A DNA stretch of 64,000 nucleotides from an uncultured Rhodospirillales bacterium. Lineage in GTDB: Bacteria; Pseudomonadota; Alphaproteobacteria; ATCC43930; CGMCC-115725. The number at the start of each line of letters is the position of its first letter. Position 1 is the stretch's first letter. The stretch is taken from positions 744,001 through 808,000 of the forward strand of contig CAIJOA010000011.1 in the NCBI GenBank assembly GCA_903822185.1, read 5' to 3'. This document shows, one piece after another, positions 56,917 through 64,000 of this stretch. Below the pieces are notes generated by a model. It searched no databases. It worked only from the letters and a program-made list of their open reading frames with translations, and was not told where the DNA came from. A program made the position numbers and the translations under genes.

Positions 56917-58390
56917 AGCCGCGCAGTAACTGGACGCGATAGGTCCGGCTGTCGCCGCCGCCCAGCGGAATGGTGATGCGCTCGATCGGTCCGGCATCCT
57001 GGAAACAGGCGACGATCTCATCGACGTCATTGCGGAAGCTGACCATCAGGAAATCCTGACCGATGAAGCTTTCGGGATGCGCGGTCAGATCGAACTGATC
57101 GTGAATCCCGCCCATCGCGTTCCATTTAAGGCCATTGATCGGATGCGGGCGTACGTAATAGACCAGCGCCGCCATCAATTCGCGGTCATCCGCCAACAGA
57201 TGCACGCCCGGCGTTTCCGCCAGCATCCGCGTCACCGCGCTGCCCAGCGTATGCCAGCCCTTGAGGCGATGCAGCGGATCGTATTTGCCGCGCAGATCGT
57301 GCCCGACGAGATGCGCCGCCGGCTTCAAGCCCGCCGCAACCACGACGACACCGGTATGGAGAAGGATCGAGCCGAGGATCAAAATCCGCTGGCCATGCGC
57401 CAACAGGAATGCGACGACCAGTACCGTTGCCGAGACATAAGTCGGGGCCGACCAGTTCGGTTCGGCGCGCGAGATGAAGCTGACCACCAGCATCATCACC
57501 AATGTCGGTAAAGCGAAGAAAGCGAGTATCGCGTCGCGCCGCGCGCTGAGGCTGCGCCGCGCGAGAAACGCGCAGAGAATAAGTGCCGCGAAAAACACCG
57601 GCCCAAACACACCGAACTGCGAGCCGAAGAAGCTAAGGAATTTGTCGGGATGGAACAGCGAGCCGGTGAAAGCCGCGTTCGCTTCGGTATGACGATAGGA
57701 AACGAAGCGGTGGCTTTGGTTCCAGAGGAAGTTCGGTAGATAAATCAGAAGGGCGACAACGACGCCACCGAGGAAGCGCGGGAAATGCCGCCGCTCGTCG
57801 CGGTAGGTCGCCAGGAACAGCGCCGCAGACAGCAGCCAATAAGCCATCGCGTATTTGGCAAGGAGCCCGGCCCCAGCCGCTGCCCCCACCGCCCACCACC
57901 ACCGCTGACCGCCCGGTTCACGGGCGCGGACAAAGGCGTAGAGCGCGATCGACCAGCAGAACAGCAGCGGCGCGTCGGTCGAGATGATGATCGAGGACAC
58001 CCAGACGCCCGGCAAAGTCGCATAAGCGATCGAGGACCAGAAGGCGGCCCGCGTATCGTAAAGCCGCTGCGCCACGGCATAGACCATCAGCGCCGTGCCG
58101 AAATGGAGGAGCGGCGCCGAGAGCCGGACCGCGATCTCGTTGTCATTGCCGGCGAGCGCCGTCGTCGCCGCGATCAGCCAGGCCACCACCGGCGGCTTCG
58201 AGTAGTAGCCCCAATCGGGCGTCAGCGACCAAAGCCAGTATTGGGCTTCGTCGGGATAGAGATCGGTCGTTCCCGCCGCGATCCAGACCAGCCGGACGAG
58301 TGTCAGCGCGAAGATCACGAAAATGGCGGTCCGGAACGAACGCTCGTCCTCGGTCCGGATTAACTGCTTAGTCGGGGTGCCGATGGCCAT
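56894..58390 (-). CDS. ArnT-like glycosyltransferase (GT39/GT83 family)
   Basis: This 498-residue integral membrane protein starts at MAIGTPTKQL. The catalytic acidic residues are in the first periplasmic loop (TTDLYPDEAQYWLWS), as expected for lipid-linked-sugar transferases. YYSKPPVVAWLI and a series of about a dozen hydrophobic segments follow, with a C-terminal soluble domain (about 385-498). It would move a sugar from a polyprenyl donor onto lipid A or another acceptor. The last 23 bases overlap the convergent PAP2 gene. The neighbours support an envelope role. Confidence 0.85.
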   Translation of the reverse strand: MAIGTPTKQLIRTEDERSFRTAIFVIFALTLVRLVWIAAGTTDLYPDEAQYWLWSLTPDWGYYSKPPVVAWLIAATTALAGNDNEIAVRLSAPLLHFGTALMVYAVAQRLYDTRAAFWSSIAYATLPGVWVSSIIISTDAPLLFCWSIALYAFVRAREPGGQRWWWAVGAAAGAGLLAKYAMAYWLLSAALFLATYRDERRHFPRFLGGVVVALLIYLPNFLWNQSHRFVSYRHTEANAAFTGSLFHPDKFLSFFGSQFGVFGPVFFAALILCAFLARRSLSARRDAILAFFALPTLVMMLVVSFISRAEPNWSAPTYVSATVLVVAFLLAHGQRILILGSILLHTGVVVVAAGLKPAAHLVGHDLRGKYDPLHRLKGWHTLGSAVTRMLAETPGVHLLADDRELMAALVYYVRPHPINGLKWNAMGGIHDQFDLTAHPESFIGQDFLMVSFRNDVDEIVACFQDAGPIERITIPLGGGDSRTYRVQLLRGFKGYPAR

Positions 58391-58541
58391 GAGGCGGGCA
58401 GAATAGCGGTGCCGAGTCCCCACCCCAACCCTTTCCGCAGGCAAAATCTTGTGACCGGCGAAAGGCTTGCCGGAGGGGCGATGGGGCACATCGCGGTAGC
58501 AATCGAGCCGCTTGCTTGCTAAGTCAGGAGCCAGGCTCTCC

Positions 58542-60443
58542 ATGCTGAAGATCGAGACTTTCAACAACAGCCGGGGTGGCAACGCCTTCTTCAAGGCGGT
58601 GACGCACCCGCTGGCGGCCCGCGCCGCGACGTCGCTACTGCACCGATTGCGTGCAGGCAAAGTCGCGATCTACGACATCGACGGTCAGGCCGAGGCGCTG
58701 GCGGAACTGTACGATCTTCGTAGCCTCGATCTCGCCGGTTGCTTCGTTCAGGACATCGCGGCGATCGGCAAGCCGCTGCTCGGCCAGCCCGCCCAACCCG
58801 TTACCGCCCTCAAAGAGTCCGCCGCCCAGATCGTTTTCGTCGTCGCCTTCGAGGCCGACCGACCGATCAGCCATATCCGCCATCTTTTGCCGCCGGGTGC
58901 CGAAGTCGTCAGCCTCGACGCGTTGCGCCTGCCAGAGGCCATCGTCCCGGCCGGACGGCGCTATCTCGACCCGCTGAATTTCGCCACCAACTTCGTCTTC
59001 TTCCGCGAGGCGCGCGGCGTCTCGACGCGGCTGGTCACGACCAATTACTGGTCGGGCTATGGCGCGGGGAATCTCAGCTTCTTCGCGATGCTATTTGACG
59101 AAAGCGGTCAGGTCATCGCCGAATGGACTGAGCCAGTGCCGTCCGGCAATGCCGCCTTCACCATCGACAGCCGCGCCGTGCGTGAACGCTTCAAGCTGCC
59201 GGAATTCACCGGGCAGTTGTTCATCCATGCCATCGGCGCCGTGGTCCACGACGTCGTCAAATACGCGCTCGACATCGACGGTGTCGAAGACGGCAAGCGA
59301 GTCTTTTCCTGCACGCACGACGCCAATTCCTGGCCGGCGGATTTCTATGCCGGCCTGCCCGCGCCTGATGCCGGCGAGAGCGTGACCTTATGGGTGCAGA
59401 ACAGCCAGCCGTGCGAAATTCCCGCCGGTGCGATTGCGCTCAATCTGATGGGAGACGACGAGACGGCAGCGCTCGATCGCAGTGTCGCGCCGTTCGCCAC
59501 CGTCGCGCTGGATGTCGCCAAGCTATTACCCAACGCGCATTGGCCGCAGCAGATCGAGATCGCCGCCGGCAAATACATGGTGCGGCCGCGCTACGAAGTG
59601 GCGACCAAGACGCATGGCCGCATCGCCCATGTGAATGTCGAGCGCACCGATCTGAAGCCCGACGCGAAACTGCCCGAAATCGGCAATCTGTTCGGCAAAG
59701 GTTTTCTGTTGCCGGCACCGATCCTGCCGCGCGCACAATGGAAGTCGCTGGCCTTGCCGACGCCGATGGGACGCTCGCAGGAAGAACTGCCCGTCGCGCT
59801 GATTATTTATGATCCGGCGGGCAAAGAAATCGCGCGTCATCGCTGCGGCAAACTTGCCCGGCGCGATTCCGTTTCGCTCGAGATCGATACGATCTTGCCG
59901 CCCGATGCGTTGAAAGACGGCGGGCATATGGAACTGGTCTATGACTTCGCCGATGGCGGCAGCGGCGACGGTTGGCTGCACGCGCTGTTCCGGTATGAAA
60001 ACCGCGCCAGCGGCCACAAGGCCGAAACCAGTTTCGGCGCGCATATCTTCAACACGGTGCTGACCTATAAGGGCGAGCCGCAATCCTATTCGGGCCGCGC
60101 GCCAGGGCTTTCGACTCGGTTGTTTTTGCGACTCGGCCGTGGGGATCACGACACGCTATGCCATCTGATCTATCCGACCTCGATGCCTTGGCACGCGAGC
60201 AGCGCCACCGATCTCATTCTTTGTGACGGCGCAGGCGGGGAAATCGCGCGGGAACGGCTGGCCATCGCTGGCAGCGGCTCGCGTTTCTGGCGTTATCACG
60301 ATGTCTTCGATTCGGCGACTCGTAAAAAAGCCGGCGAGACGCCCTATATCATCATTCGCGATTTGAGCTGCCGGCTTTTCGGCTATCATGGCGTCTTGGG
60401 AAATGATGGGGCTTTCAGCCTCGATCACATGTTCGGATTCTGA
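58542..60443 (+). CDS. Protein of unknown function, 633 residues
   Basis: I do not recognise a family. The protein has no signal peptide or membrane segments and is mostly soluble, with alternating hydrophobic patterns suggesting beta-rich modules. Notable stretches are KVAIYDIDGQAEALAELYDL (about 40-60), LATNFVFFREARG-type strands in the middle and FGYHGVLGNDGAFSLDHMFG at the end. Two similar-looking modules around ELPVALIIYDPAGKEIARHR and ATDLILCDGAGGEIARERLA could be repeats. The stop overlaps the trxB start (TGATG), so it is translated with thioredoxin reductase. AGG lies 7 bases before the ATG. Confidence 0.75.
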   Translation: MLKIETFNNSRGGNAFFKAVTHPLAARAATSLLHRLRAGKVAIYDIDGQAEALAELYDLRSLDLAGCFVQDIAAIGKPLLGQPAQPVTALKESAAQIVFVVAFEADRPISHIRHLLPPGAEVVSLDALRLPEAIVPAGRRYLDPLNFATNFVFFREARGVSTRLVTTNYWSGYGAGNLSFFAMLFDESGQVIAEWTEPVPSGNAAFTIDSRAVRERFKLPEFTGQLFIHAIGAVVHDVVKYALDIDGVEDGKRVFSCTHDANSWPADFYAGLPAPDAGESVTLWVQNSQPCEIPAGAIALNLMGDDETAALDRSVAPFATVALDVAKLLPNAHWPQQIEIAAGKYMVRPRYEVATKTHGRIAHVNVERTDLKPDAKLPEIGNLFGKGFLLPAPILPRAQWKSLALPTPMGRSQEELPVALIIYDPAGKEIARHRCGKLARRDSVSLEIDTILPPDALKDGGHMELVYDFADGGSGDGWLHALFRYENRASGHKAETSFGAHIFNTVLTYKGEPQSYSGRAPGLSTRLFLRLGRGDHDTLCHLIYPTSMPWHASSATDLILCDGAGGEIARERLAIAGSGSRFWRYHDVFDSATRKKAGETPYIIIRDLSCRLFGYHGVLGNDGAFSLDHMFGF

Positions 60444-61411
60444 TGAGCGAGCGCATTCACACTAAGTTCCTGATCATCGGCGCAGGCCCCGCCGGCTACA
60501 CCGCCGCGATCTATGCCGCGCGCGCCAATCTGCACCCGATCATGGTGCAGGGGCTGCAGCCCGGCGGCCAGTTGATGATCACCACGGACGTCGAGAATTA
60601 CCCCGGCTTCGCCGATGTCATCCAAGGCCCTTGGCTGATGGAGCAGATGCAGCGCCAAGCCGAGCATGTCGGTACGCGCATCATCTCGGATATGATCGTG
60701 TCGTGCGACCTGTCCAAGCGGCCCTTCACCTGCATCGGTGATTCCGGCGACATCTATACGGCGGATGCGATCGCACTTTGCACCGGCGCCCAGGCGCGTT
60801 GGCTCGGCATTCCCGGTGAGGAAAAGCTGCGCGGCTTCGGCGTATCGGCCTGCGCGACCTGCGATGGGTTCTTCTTCCGCAACCGCAGCGTCGTCGTCAT
60901 CGGCGGCGGCAATACGGCGGTCGAGGAAGCGCTCTACCTGACCAATCACGCGACCAGCGTCACGCTCATCCATCGCCGCGACACGCTGCGCTCGGAAAAG
61001 ATTTTGCAGACGCGGCTTTTCAGCAATCCGAAGATCACGGTCGTCTGGGACAGCGCGGTCGAGGAAATCATCGGCGATGCGACGCCGGCCCACGTGACGG
61101 CAGTGCGGCTGCGCAACGTCAAGACAAACGCGATCAGCGATCTGGCGTGTGACGGCGTCTTCGTCGCCATCGGCCATGATCCTGTGACCGACATCGTCAA
61201 AGGCCAACTCGCGCTCGACCCGAACGGTTATGTCATCACCAAACCGGATTCGACCGCGACGGATATCCCCGGCGTCTTCGCCGCCGGCGACGTGCGCGAT
61301 CATATCTATCGCCAGGCGGTGACCGCCGCCGGCATGGGCTGCATGGCGGCACTCGAAGCCGAAAAATTCCTGGCCGCGTCCGAGGCCAAAGAACGCACGG
61401 CGGCGGAGTAA
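60443..61411 (+). CDS. trxB: Thioredoxin reductase
   Basis: This 322-residue flavoenzyme passes electrons from NADPH to thioredoxin. The FAD site is IIGAGPAGYTAAIYAARA (about 11-28). The redox pair is Cys137 and Cys140 in ACATCDG. The NADPH site is VVVIGGGNTAVEEAL with the HRRD motif after it. GVFAAGDVRDHIYRQAVTAA closes the FAD domain. The ATG overlaps the previous stop. A LysR gene follows after 4 bases, a pairing seen in related alphaproteobacteria. Confidence 0.97.
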   Translation: MSERIHTKFLIIGAGPAGYTAAIYAARANLHPIMVQGLQPGGQLMITTDVENYPGFADVIQGPWLMEQMQRQAEHVGTRIISDMIVSCDLSKRPFTCIGDSGDIYTADAIALCTGAQARWLGIPGEEKLRGFGVSACATCDGFFFRNRSVVVIGGGNTAVEEALYLTNHATSVTLIHRRDTLRSEKILQTRLFSNPKITVVWDSAVEEIIGDATPAHVTAVRLRNVKTNAISDLACDGVFVAIGHDPVTDIVKGQLALDPNGYVITKPDSTATDIPGVFAAGDVRDHIYRQAVTAAGMGCMAALEAEKFLAASEAKERTAAE

Positions 61412-61415
61412 GCCG

Positions 61416-62327
61416 ATGAGCACCCCGATGGATTGGGACAAGCTGCGCGTCTTTCACGCCGTGGCCGAAGCCGGCAGCTTCACCCATGCGGGCGAATCGC
61501 TGAACCTGAGCCAATCCGCCGTCAGCCGTCAGATCAGCGCGCTGGAAGAAAGCCTGTCCGTGCCGCTGTTCCATCGCCATGCGCGCGGTTTGATCCTGAC
61601 CGAGCAAGGCGATCTGCTCTATCGCACCGCGCGCGAAGTCTTCGCCAAGCTGGCGATGACAGAAGCGATGTTGCAGGAATCGAAAGACCGCCCGAAAGGT
61701 CCGCTGAAAGTCACGACGACGGTCGCCTTCGGTTCGGCCTGGCTGACGCCGCGTATCCGGGAATTCGTCGATCTCTATCCCGAGATCGAAGTGACGGTCG
61801 TGGTCGATGATACCGAGCTCGATCTGTCGATGCGCGAGGCCGACGTCGCCATCCGCATGACGCCGCCGCGCCAACCCGATCTGGTGCAGCGCCATTTGAT
61901 GACGGTGCGGCACCATGCCTATGCCTCAGCCGATTATCTGAAGAAATACGGTATTCCGCAGCGCCCGGAAGAACTCGATAAGCACCGCATCATCATTTAC
62001 GGTTCGGATTCACGGCCGCCGATCCGCAACGTGAACTGGCTCTTGGAATCCGGCGCGCGCCCGGGTTTCGAGCGTCAACCGATCTTCGCCGTGAATAATC
62101 TCTATGCGATCTTGAAGGCGCTGCAATCGGGCCTCGGCATCGCGTCCCTGCCCGATTTCATGGAGCAGGAAACTTCGGGTCTCGTTCGCGTCCTGCCCGA
62201 TATGCTGGGCGGCGAGTTCGAGGCGTTCTTCGTCTATCCCGAAGAACTGCGCACCTCGAAGCGCATCTCGGTCTTCCGCGACTTCTTGCTGCGCAAAGTC
62301 GCGGACGCCAAGAACGGCCTGCCCTAA
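61416..62327 (+). CDS. LysR-family transcriptional regulator
   Basis: This 303-residue regulator has an N-terminal winged helix (DKLRVFHAVAEAGSFTHAGE, then LNLSQSAVSRQISALEESLS) and a C-terminal ligand-binding domain (GPLKVTTTVAFGSAWLTPRI, ELDLSMREADVAIRMTPPRQ). It lies 4 bases after trxB, and could respond to redox state, but the effector is unknown. It converges on the AhpD-like gene with a 6-base gap. Confidence 0.95.
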   Translation: MSTPMDWDKLRVFHAVAEAGSFTHAGESLNLSQSAVSRQISALEESLSVPLFHRHARGLILTEQGDLLYRTAREVFAKLAMTEAMLQESKDRPKGPLKVTTTVAFGSAWLTPRIREFVDLYPEIEVTVVVDDTELDLSMREADVAIRMTPPRQPDLVQRHLMTVRHHAYASADYLKKYGIPQRPEELDKHRIIIYGSDSRPPIRNVNWLLESGARPGFERQPIFAVNNLYAILKALQSGLGIASLPDFMEQETSGLVRVLPDMLGGEFEAFFVYPEELRTSKRISVFRDFLLRKVADAKNGLP

Positions 62328-62333
62328 GCCTGT

Positions 62334-62882
62334 TTAGTCGAGCGGACGCGTGCCGTCCGGCGTCGGCACCTCGAAGGCGTTCAGCGTAATCCCGACCATG
62401 TTGTAGAAGCCGATCGAGAAGATCAGCTCGATCATCACCGGCTCGCCCAGCACCGCCTTGGCGCGCGCATAGGTCGCCGCGCTCAAGACATTCTTGGTCA
62501 TCATCTCGGTCGTGACGTCGTAGATCACCTGCTCGTCCTCGCGGAAGACGGTCGCGGTCTTGCGCGTGCGGATCGCCTCGACGCTTGCGGCGGCAACGCC
62601 CAATTCCTGCGCGCGCGGCCCATGCGCCCACCAGGCGAATTGCGCCGACCAATGGCGAATGACGACTAACGTCATCAATTCGAACAGGCGTTTCTCGAGG
62701 ATGCCTTTTTTGCGTTGGGCAACGAACAGATCGATGATCGCCGGCCCAATGCCCGGCATCCGGATCCAGACCGAAAACGGCCCACCGAGACCGTTATGCG
62801 CGATTACCGTCTGCAGCTTCTTAAGCGCTTCCTGTTGTTCCGGATTGAGATCGCTGACGGTGAGATCGGCGAGACGGCCCAT
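62334..62882 (-). CDS. Carboxymuconolactone decarboxylase (AhpD-like) family protein
   Basis: This 182-residue protein belongs to the CMD/AhpD family. FVAQRKKGILEKRLFELMTL and IRHWSAQFAWWAHGPRAQEL match the family core. The reactive Cys-x-x-Cys of AhpD is not present: the HWSAQFAWWAH segment has Ser and Phe at those places. It therefore probably is not a peroxiredoxin reductase but a decarboxylase-like or structural homolog. The ATG at 62882 is preceded by GGGGG at 7 bases. Confidence 0.85.
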   Translation of the reverse strand: MGRLADLTVSDLNPEQQEALKKLQTVIAHNGLGGPFSVWIRMPGIGPAIIDLFVAQRKKGILEKRLFELMTLVVIRHWSAQFAWWAHGPRAQELGVAAASVEAIRTRKTATVFREDEQVIYDVTTEMMTKNVLSAATYARAKAVLGEPVMIELIFSIGFYNMVGITLNAFEVPTPDGTRPLD

Positions 62883-63042
62883 AGCATTTCCCCCAAGACT
62901 TCGTGGCTTTCGACTTGGCCGCACGATGCCACAAAGCGTCCCACATCGTCTTGCGGATTCGCAGCGATGCAGAATTTGCATTGGAGGCAGACGGTTTTCC
63001 CGTTGGCGGTGAAAGAATCCAAGACGCATGTTGCGCCTGTCG
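62883..63042. other. Intergenic stretch with no recognised gene
   Basis: This part of the 395-base gap between the AhpD-like gene and the last binding-protein gene has no credible coding frame. It should contain the promoter of the AhpD-like gene (leftward) and perhaps that of the structured RNA to the right. I cannot assign a convincing -35/-10 pair. Confidence 0.4.
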
Positions 63043-63176
63043 CCGCAAGCAATTGCGGCCTCCGGATTTCCGGTCTCGGCTGCCGGAAAGGAGATCCTTG
63101 GATCTCTTACGTCTCGAAGACGTATTTAGCCTCCCTGTTCAAACTGACCCCGGCATCTTGTCGGGGTTTTTCTTTT
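63043..63176 (+). ncRNA. Candidate structured small RNA ending in an intrinsic terminator
   Basis: Four consecutive perfect inverted repeats are present: CCGCAA-GCAA-TTGCGG (63043-63058), TTTCCGG and CCGGAAA (63067-63089), GAGATC-CTTG-GATCTC (63091-63106) and TACGTCT-CGA-AGACGTA (63108-63124). A single-stranded CCTCCC segment (63131-63136) follows, then ACCCCG...CGGGGT with TTTTTCTTTTT. The CCTCC segment could pair with ribosome sites. There is no coding frame. I do not recognise the family. Confidence 0.45.
63147..63176 (+). terminator. Intrinsic terminator of the candidate small RNA
   Basis: ACCCCG at 63147-63152 pairs with CGGGGT at 63162-63167 around a 9-base loop and is followed by TTTTTCTTTTT. 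It ends about 100 bases before the next gene start and follows no coding gene on the plus strand, so it implies a separate short transcript upstream. Confidence 0.75.
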
Positions 63177-63277
63177 TGGGCTTTTCGTTTCGCGAGGCCA
63201 ACGAAGCTGTGCTAGCTTCGATTCAACCCAAAAATGGCGACACAACGCCCACGGGTACCGGAGGAAAAGCCACCCCC

Positions 63278-64000
63278 ATGAGCAAACGGCCCATGCGCAA
63301 GACCATCGTCTTGGCCATTCTGCTGACGGCGGCCGCCGTCGGCGCGATGCCGGCGCAGGCCGAGATCGCCGCCATGACACCCGCCTTGGCTCAGGTGGTC
63401 GCCGGTGCGAAGGCCGAAGGCAAGCTTGTCATGCGCTCGACCATCACCATGTTCGGCGGTCCCGAAGGGGCCAAGGTGGCGCAGGACGGCATTAACCGGA
63501 TGTTCGGCACCAACCTGACGATCGAATGGAGCCCCGGACCGGCCTATGGCGCGCTCGCCGCCCTGATCTATCAGGAGATGCAGGCGGGACATGATTCCTC
63601 GACCGACGTCTTCACCTCGACCGCGGTGCAGCTCGCGCCCTATCTCGACAAGAAGATGTTCCGGACGATCGACTGGGTCAGCCTGATGCCCCAGCGGATC
63701 ACGCCCGGCATCGTCGAGGCCGAAGGCCGTGCCCTGCGCCGGTCCACCGCGATGCCCGGCATTCTCTACAACGTCAAAGCCGCGCCATGGGTCAAAGAGA
63801 TCAACACCACCGCCGACCTGTTGAAGCCCCAATATACGGGCAAGTTTTCAACGACGCCGTTCCTCGGCGGGTTCGACGTGATGCTGGCGCCCGATGTTTG
63901 GGGCGTCGAGAAAACCCAGGCCTATATCCGCGAATTTTCCAAGCAACTGGGCGGGCTCGCCGGTTGCGAAGCGACGGATCGCATCGCCTCGGGCGAGGTA
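63278..64000 (+). CDS. Extracellular solute-binding protein (family 1-like), partial
   Basis: The frame is open from ATG 63278 to the right edge (241 codons). The signal peptide runs to MPAQA. EGKLVMRSTITMFGGPEGAK is followed by LTIEWSPGPAYGALAALIYQ, and then DVFTSTAVQLAPYLDKKMFR, typical of the iron/spermidine-type (FbpA/AfuA/PotD-like) binding proteins of ABC importers. The C-terminal lobe is missing. GGAGG lies about 14 bases before the ATG. Downstream permease and ATPase genes may lie beyond the window. Confidence 0.8.
   Translation, partial: MSKRPMRKTIVLAILLTAAAVGAMPAQAEIAAMTPALAQVVAGAKAEGKLVMRSTITMFGGPEGAKVAQDGINRMFGTNLTIEWSPGPAYGALAALIYQEMQAGHDSSTDVFTSTAVQLAPYLDKKMFRTIDWVSLMPQRITPGIVEAEGRALRRSTAMPGILYNVKAAPWVKEINTTADLLKPQYTGKFSTTPFLGGFDVMLAPDVWGVEKTQAYIREFSKQLGGLAGCEATDRIASGEV

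Noticed and set aside
63212-63832. A 206-codon minus-strand frame at the right end
   Set aside because: The plus-strand binding-protein frame has a signal peptide and GGAGG before its ATG and remains open to the window edge. The minus frame is compositional shadow.

Overview
The window is GC-rich, gene-dense chromosomal DNA from an alphaproteobacterium, most likely a Rhodospirillales-type lineage. I infer this from the gene order GatB/YqeY-dnaG-rpoD divergent from carA-carB-greA, the trxB-LysR pair, cobalamin-dependent MetH, an ArsR-methyltransferase regulator next to metF, a perfect CtrA box, and three classes of palindromic intergenic repeat common in alphaproteobacteria. No rRNA, CRISPR array, prophage or insertion sequence is visible. 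One tRNA gene is present.

Layout. 1-572: 5' part of a probable diguanylate cyclase gene with a CtrA-type box. 573-5537: an alpha/beta-hydrolase, an NMT1/THI5-type binding protein and a homogentisate-dioxygenase-like cupin, divergent from an ABC ATPase and permease; this looks like a self-contained uptake and catabolism cassette. 5676-11016: methionine synthesis (ArsR-methyltransferase regulator, metF, metH). 11216-17330: MlaC-like protein, ettA, msrA, PEP-mutase/isocitrate-lyase-like protein, YccF protein and a secreted phosphodiesterase. 17387-43489: a catabolic and transport zone with an extradiol (VOC) dioxygenase, two tandem MFS exporters, a lone CoxL-type molybdenum hydroxylase subunit, three tandem paralogous binding proteins facing an ATPase/permease pair, a metallo-beta-lactamase-fold hydrolase, a Rieske oxygenase, two further binding proteins, a gentisate-dioxygenase-like cupin beside two hybrid histidine kinases, rpiA, a DapA-family lyase and 3-hydroxyanthranilate dioxygenase. 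43486-53993: housekeeping block (DUF882, tRNA, rpoD, dnaG, YqeY, carAB, greA). 53986-62882: Lrp regulator, envelope genes (ELM1-like, double PAP2, GT39), a large protein of unknown function, trxB, LysR and an AhpD-like protein. 62883-64000: a hairpin-rich candidate small RNA and the start of another binding-protein gene.

How the genes work together. The theme of the accessory part is capture and oxidative breakdown of small aromatic or heterocyclic compounds. Six NitT/TauT- or NMT1-type binding proteins, one Leu/Ile/Val-type and one family-1-like binding protein share only two translocator sets in the window. They sit among at least six oxygenases or hydroxylases. The substrates cannot be read from sequence.

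The observations I rate highest are the uptake/oxidation clusters at 573-5537 and 23027-30083, the ArsR-methyltransferase operator palindrome at 11045-11064, the ribosome-site-sequestering hairpin at 17350-17382, the Lrp palindrome at 54511-54534 and the multi-hairpin candidate RNA at 63043-63176.
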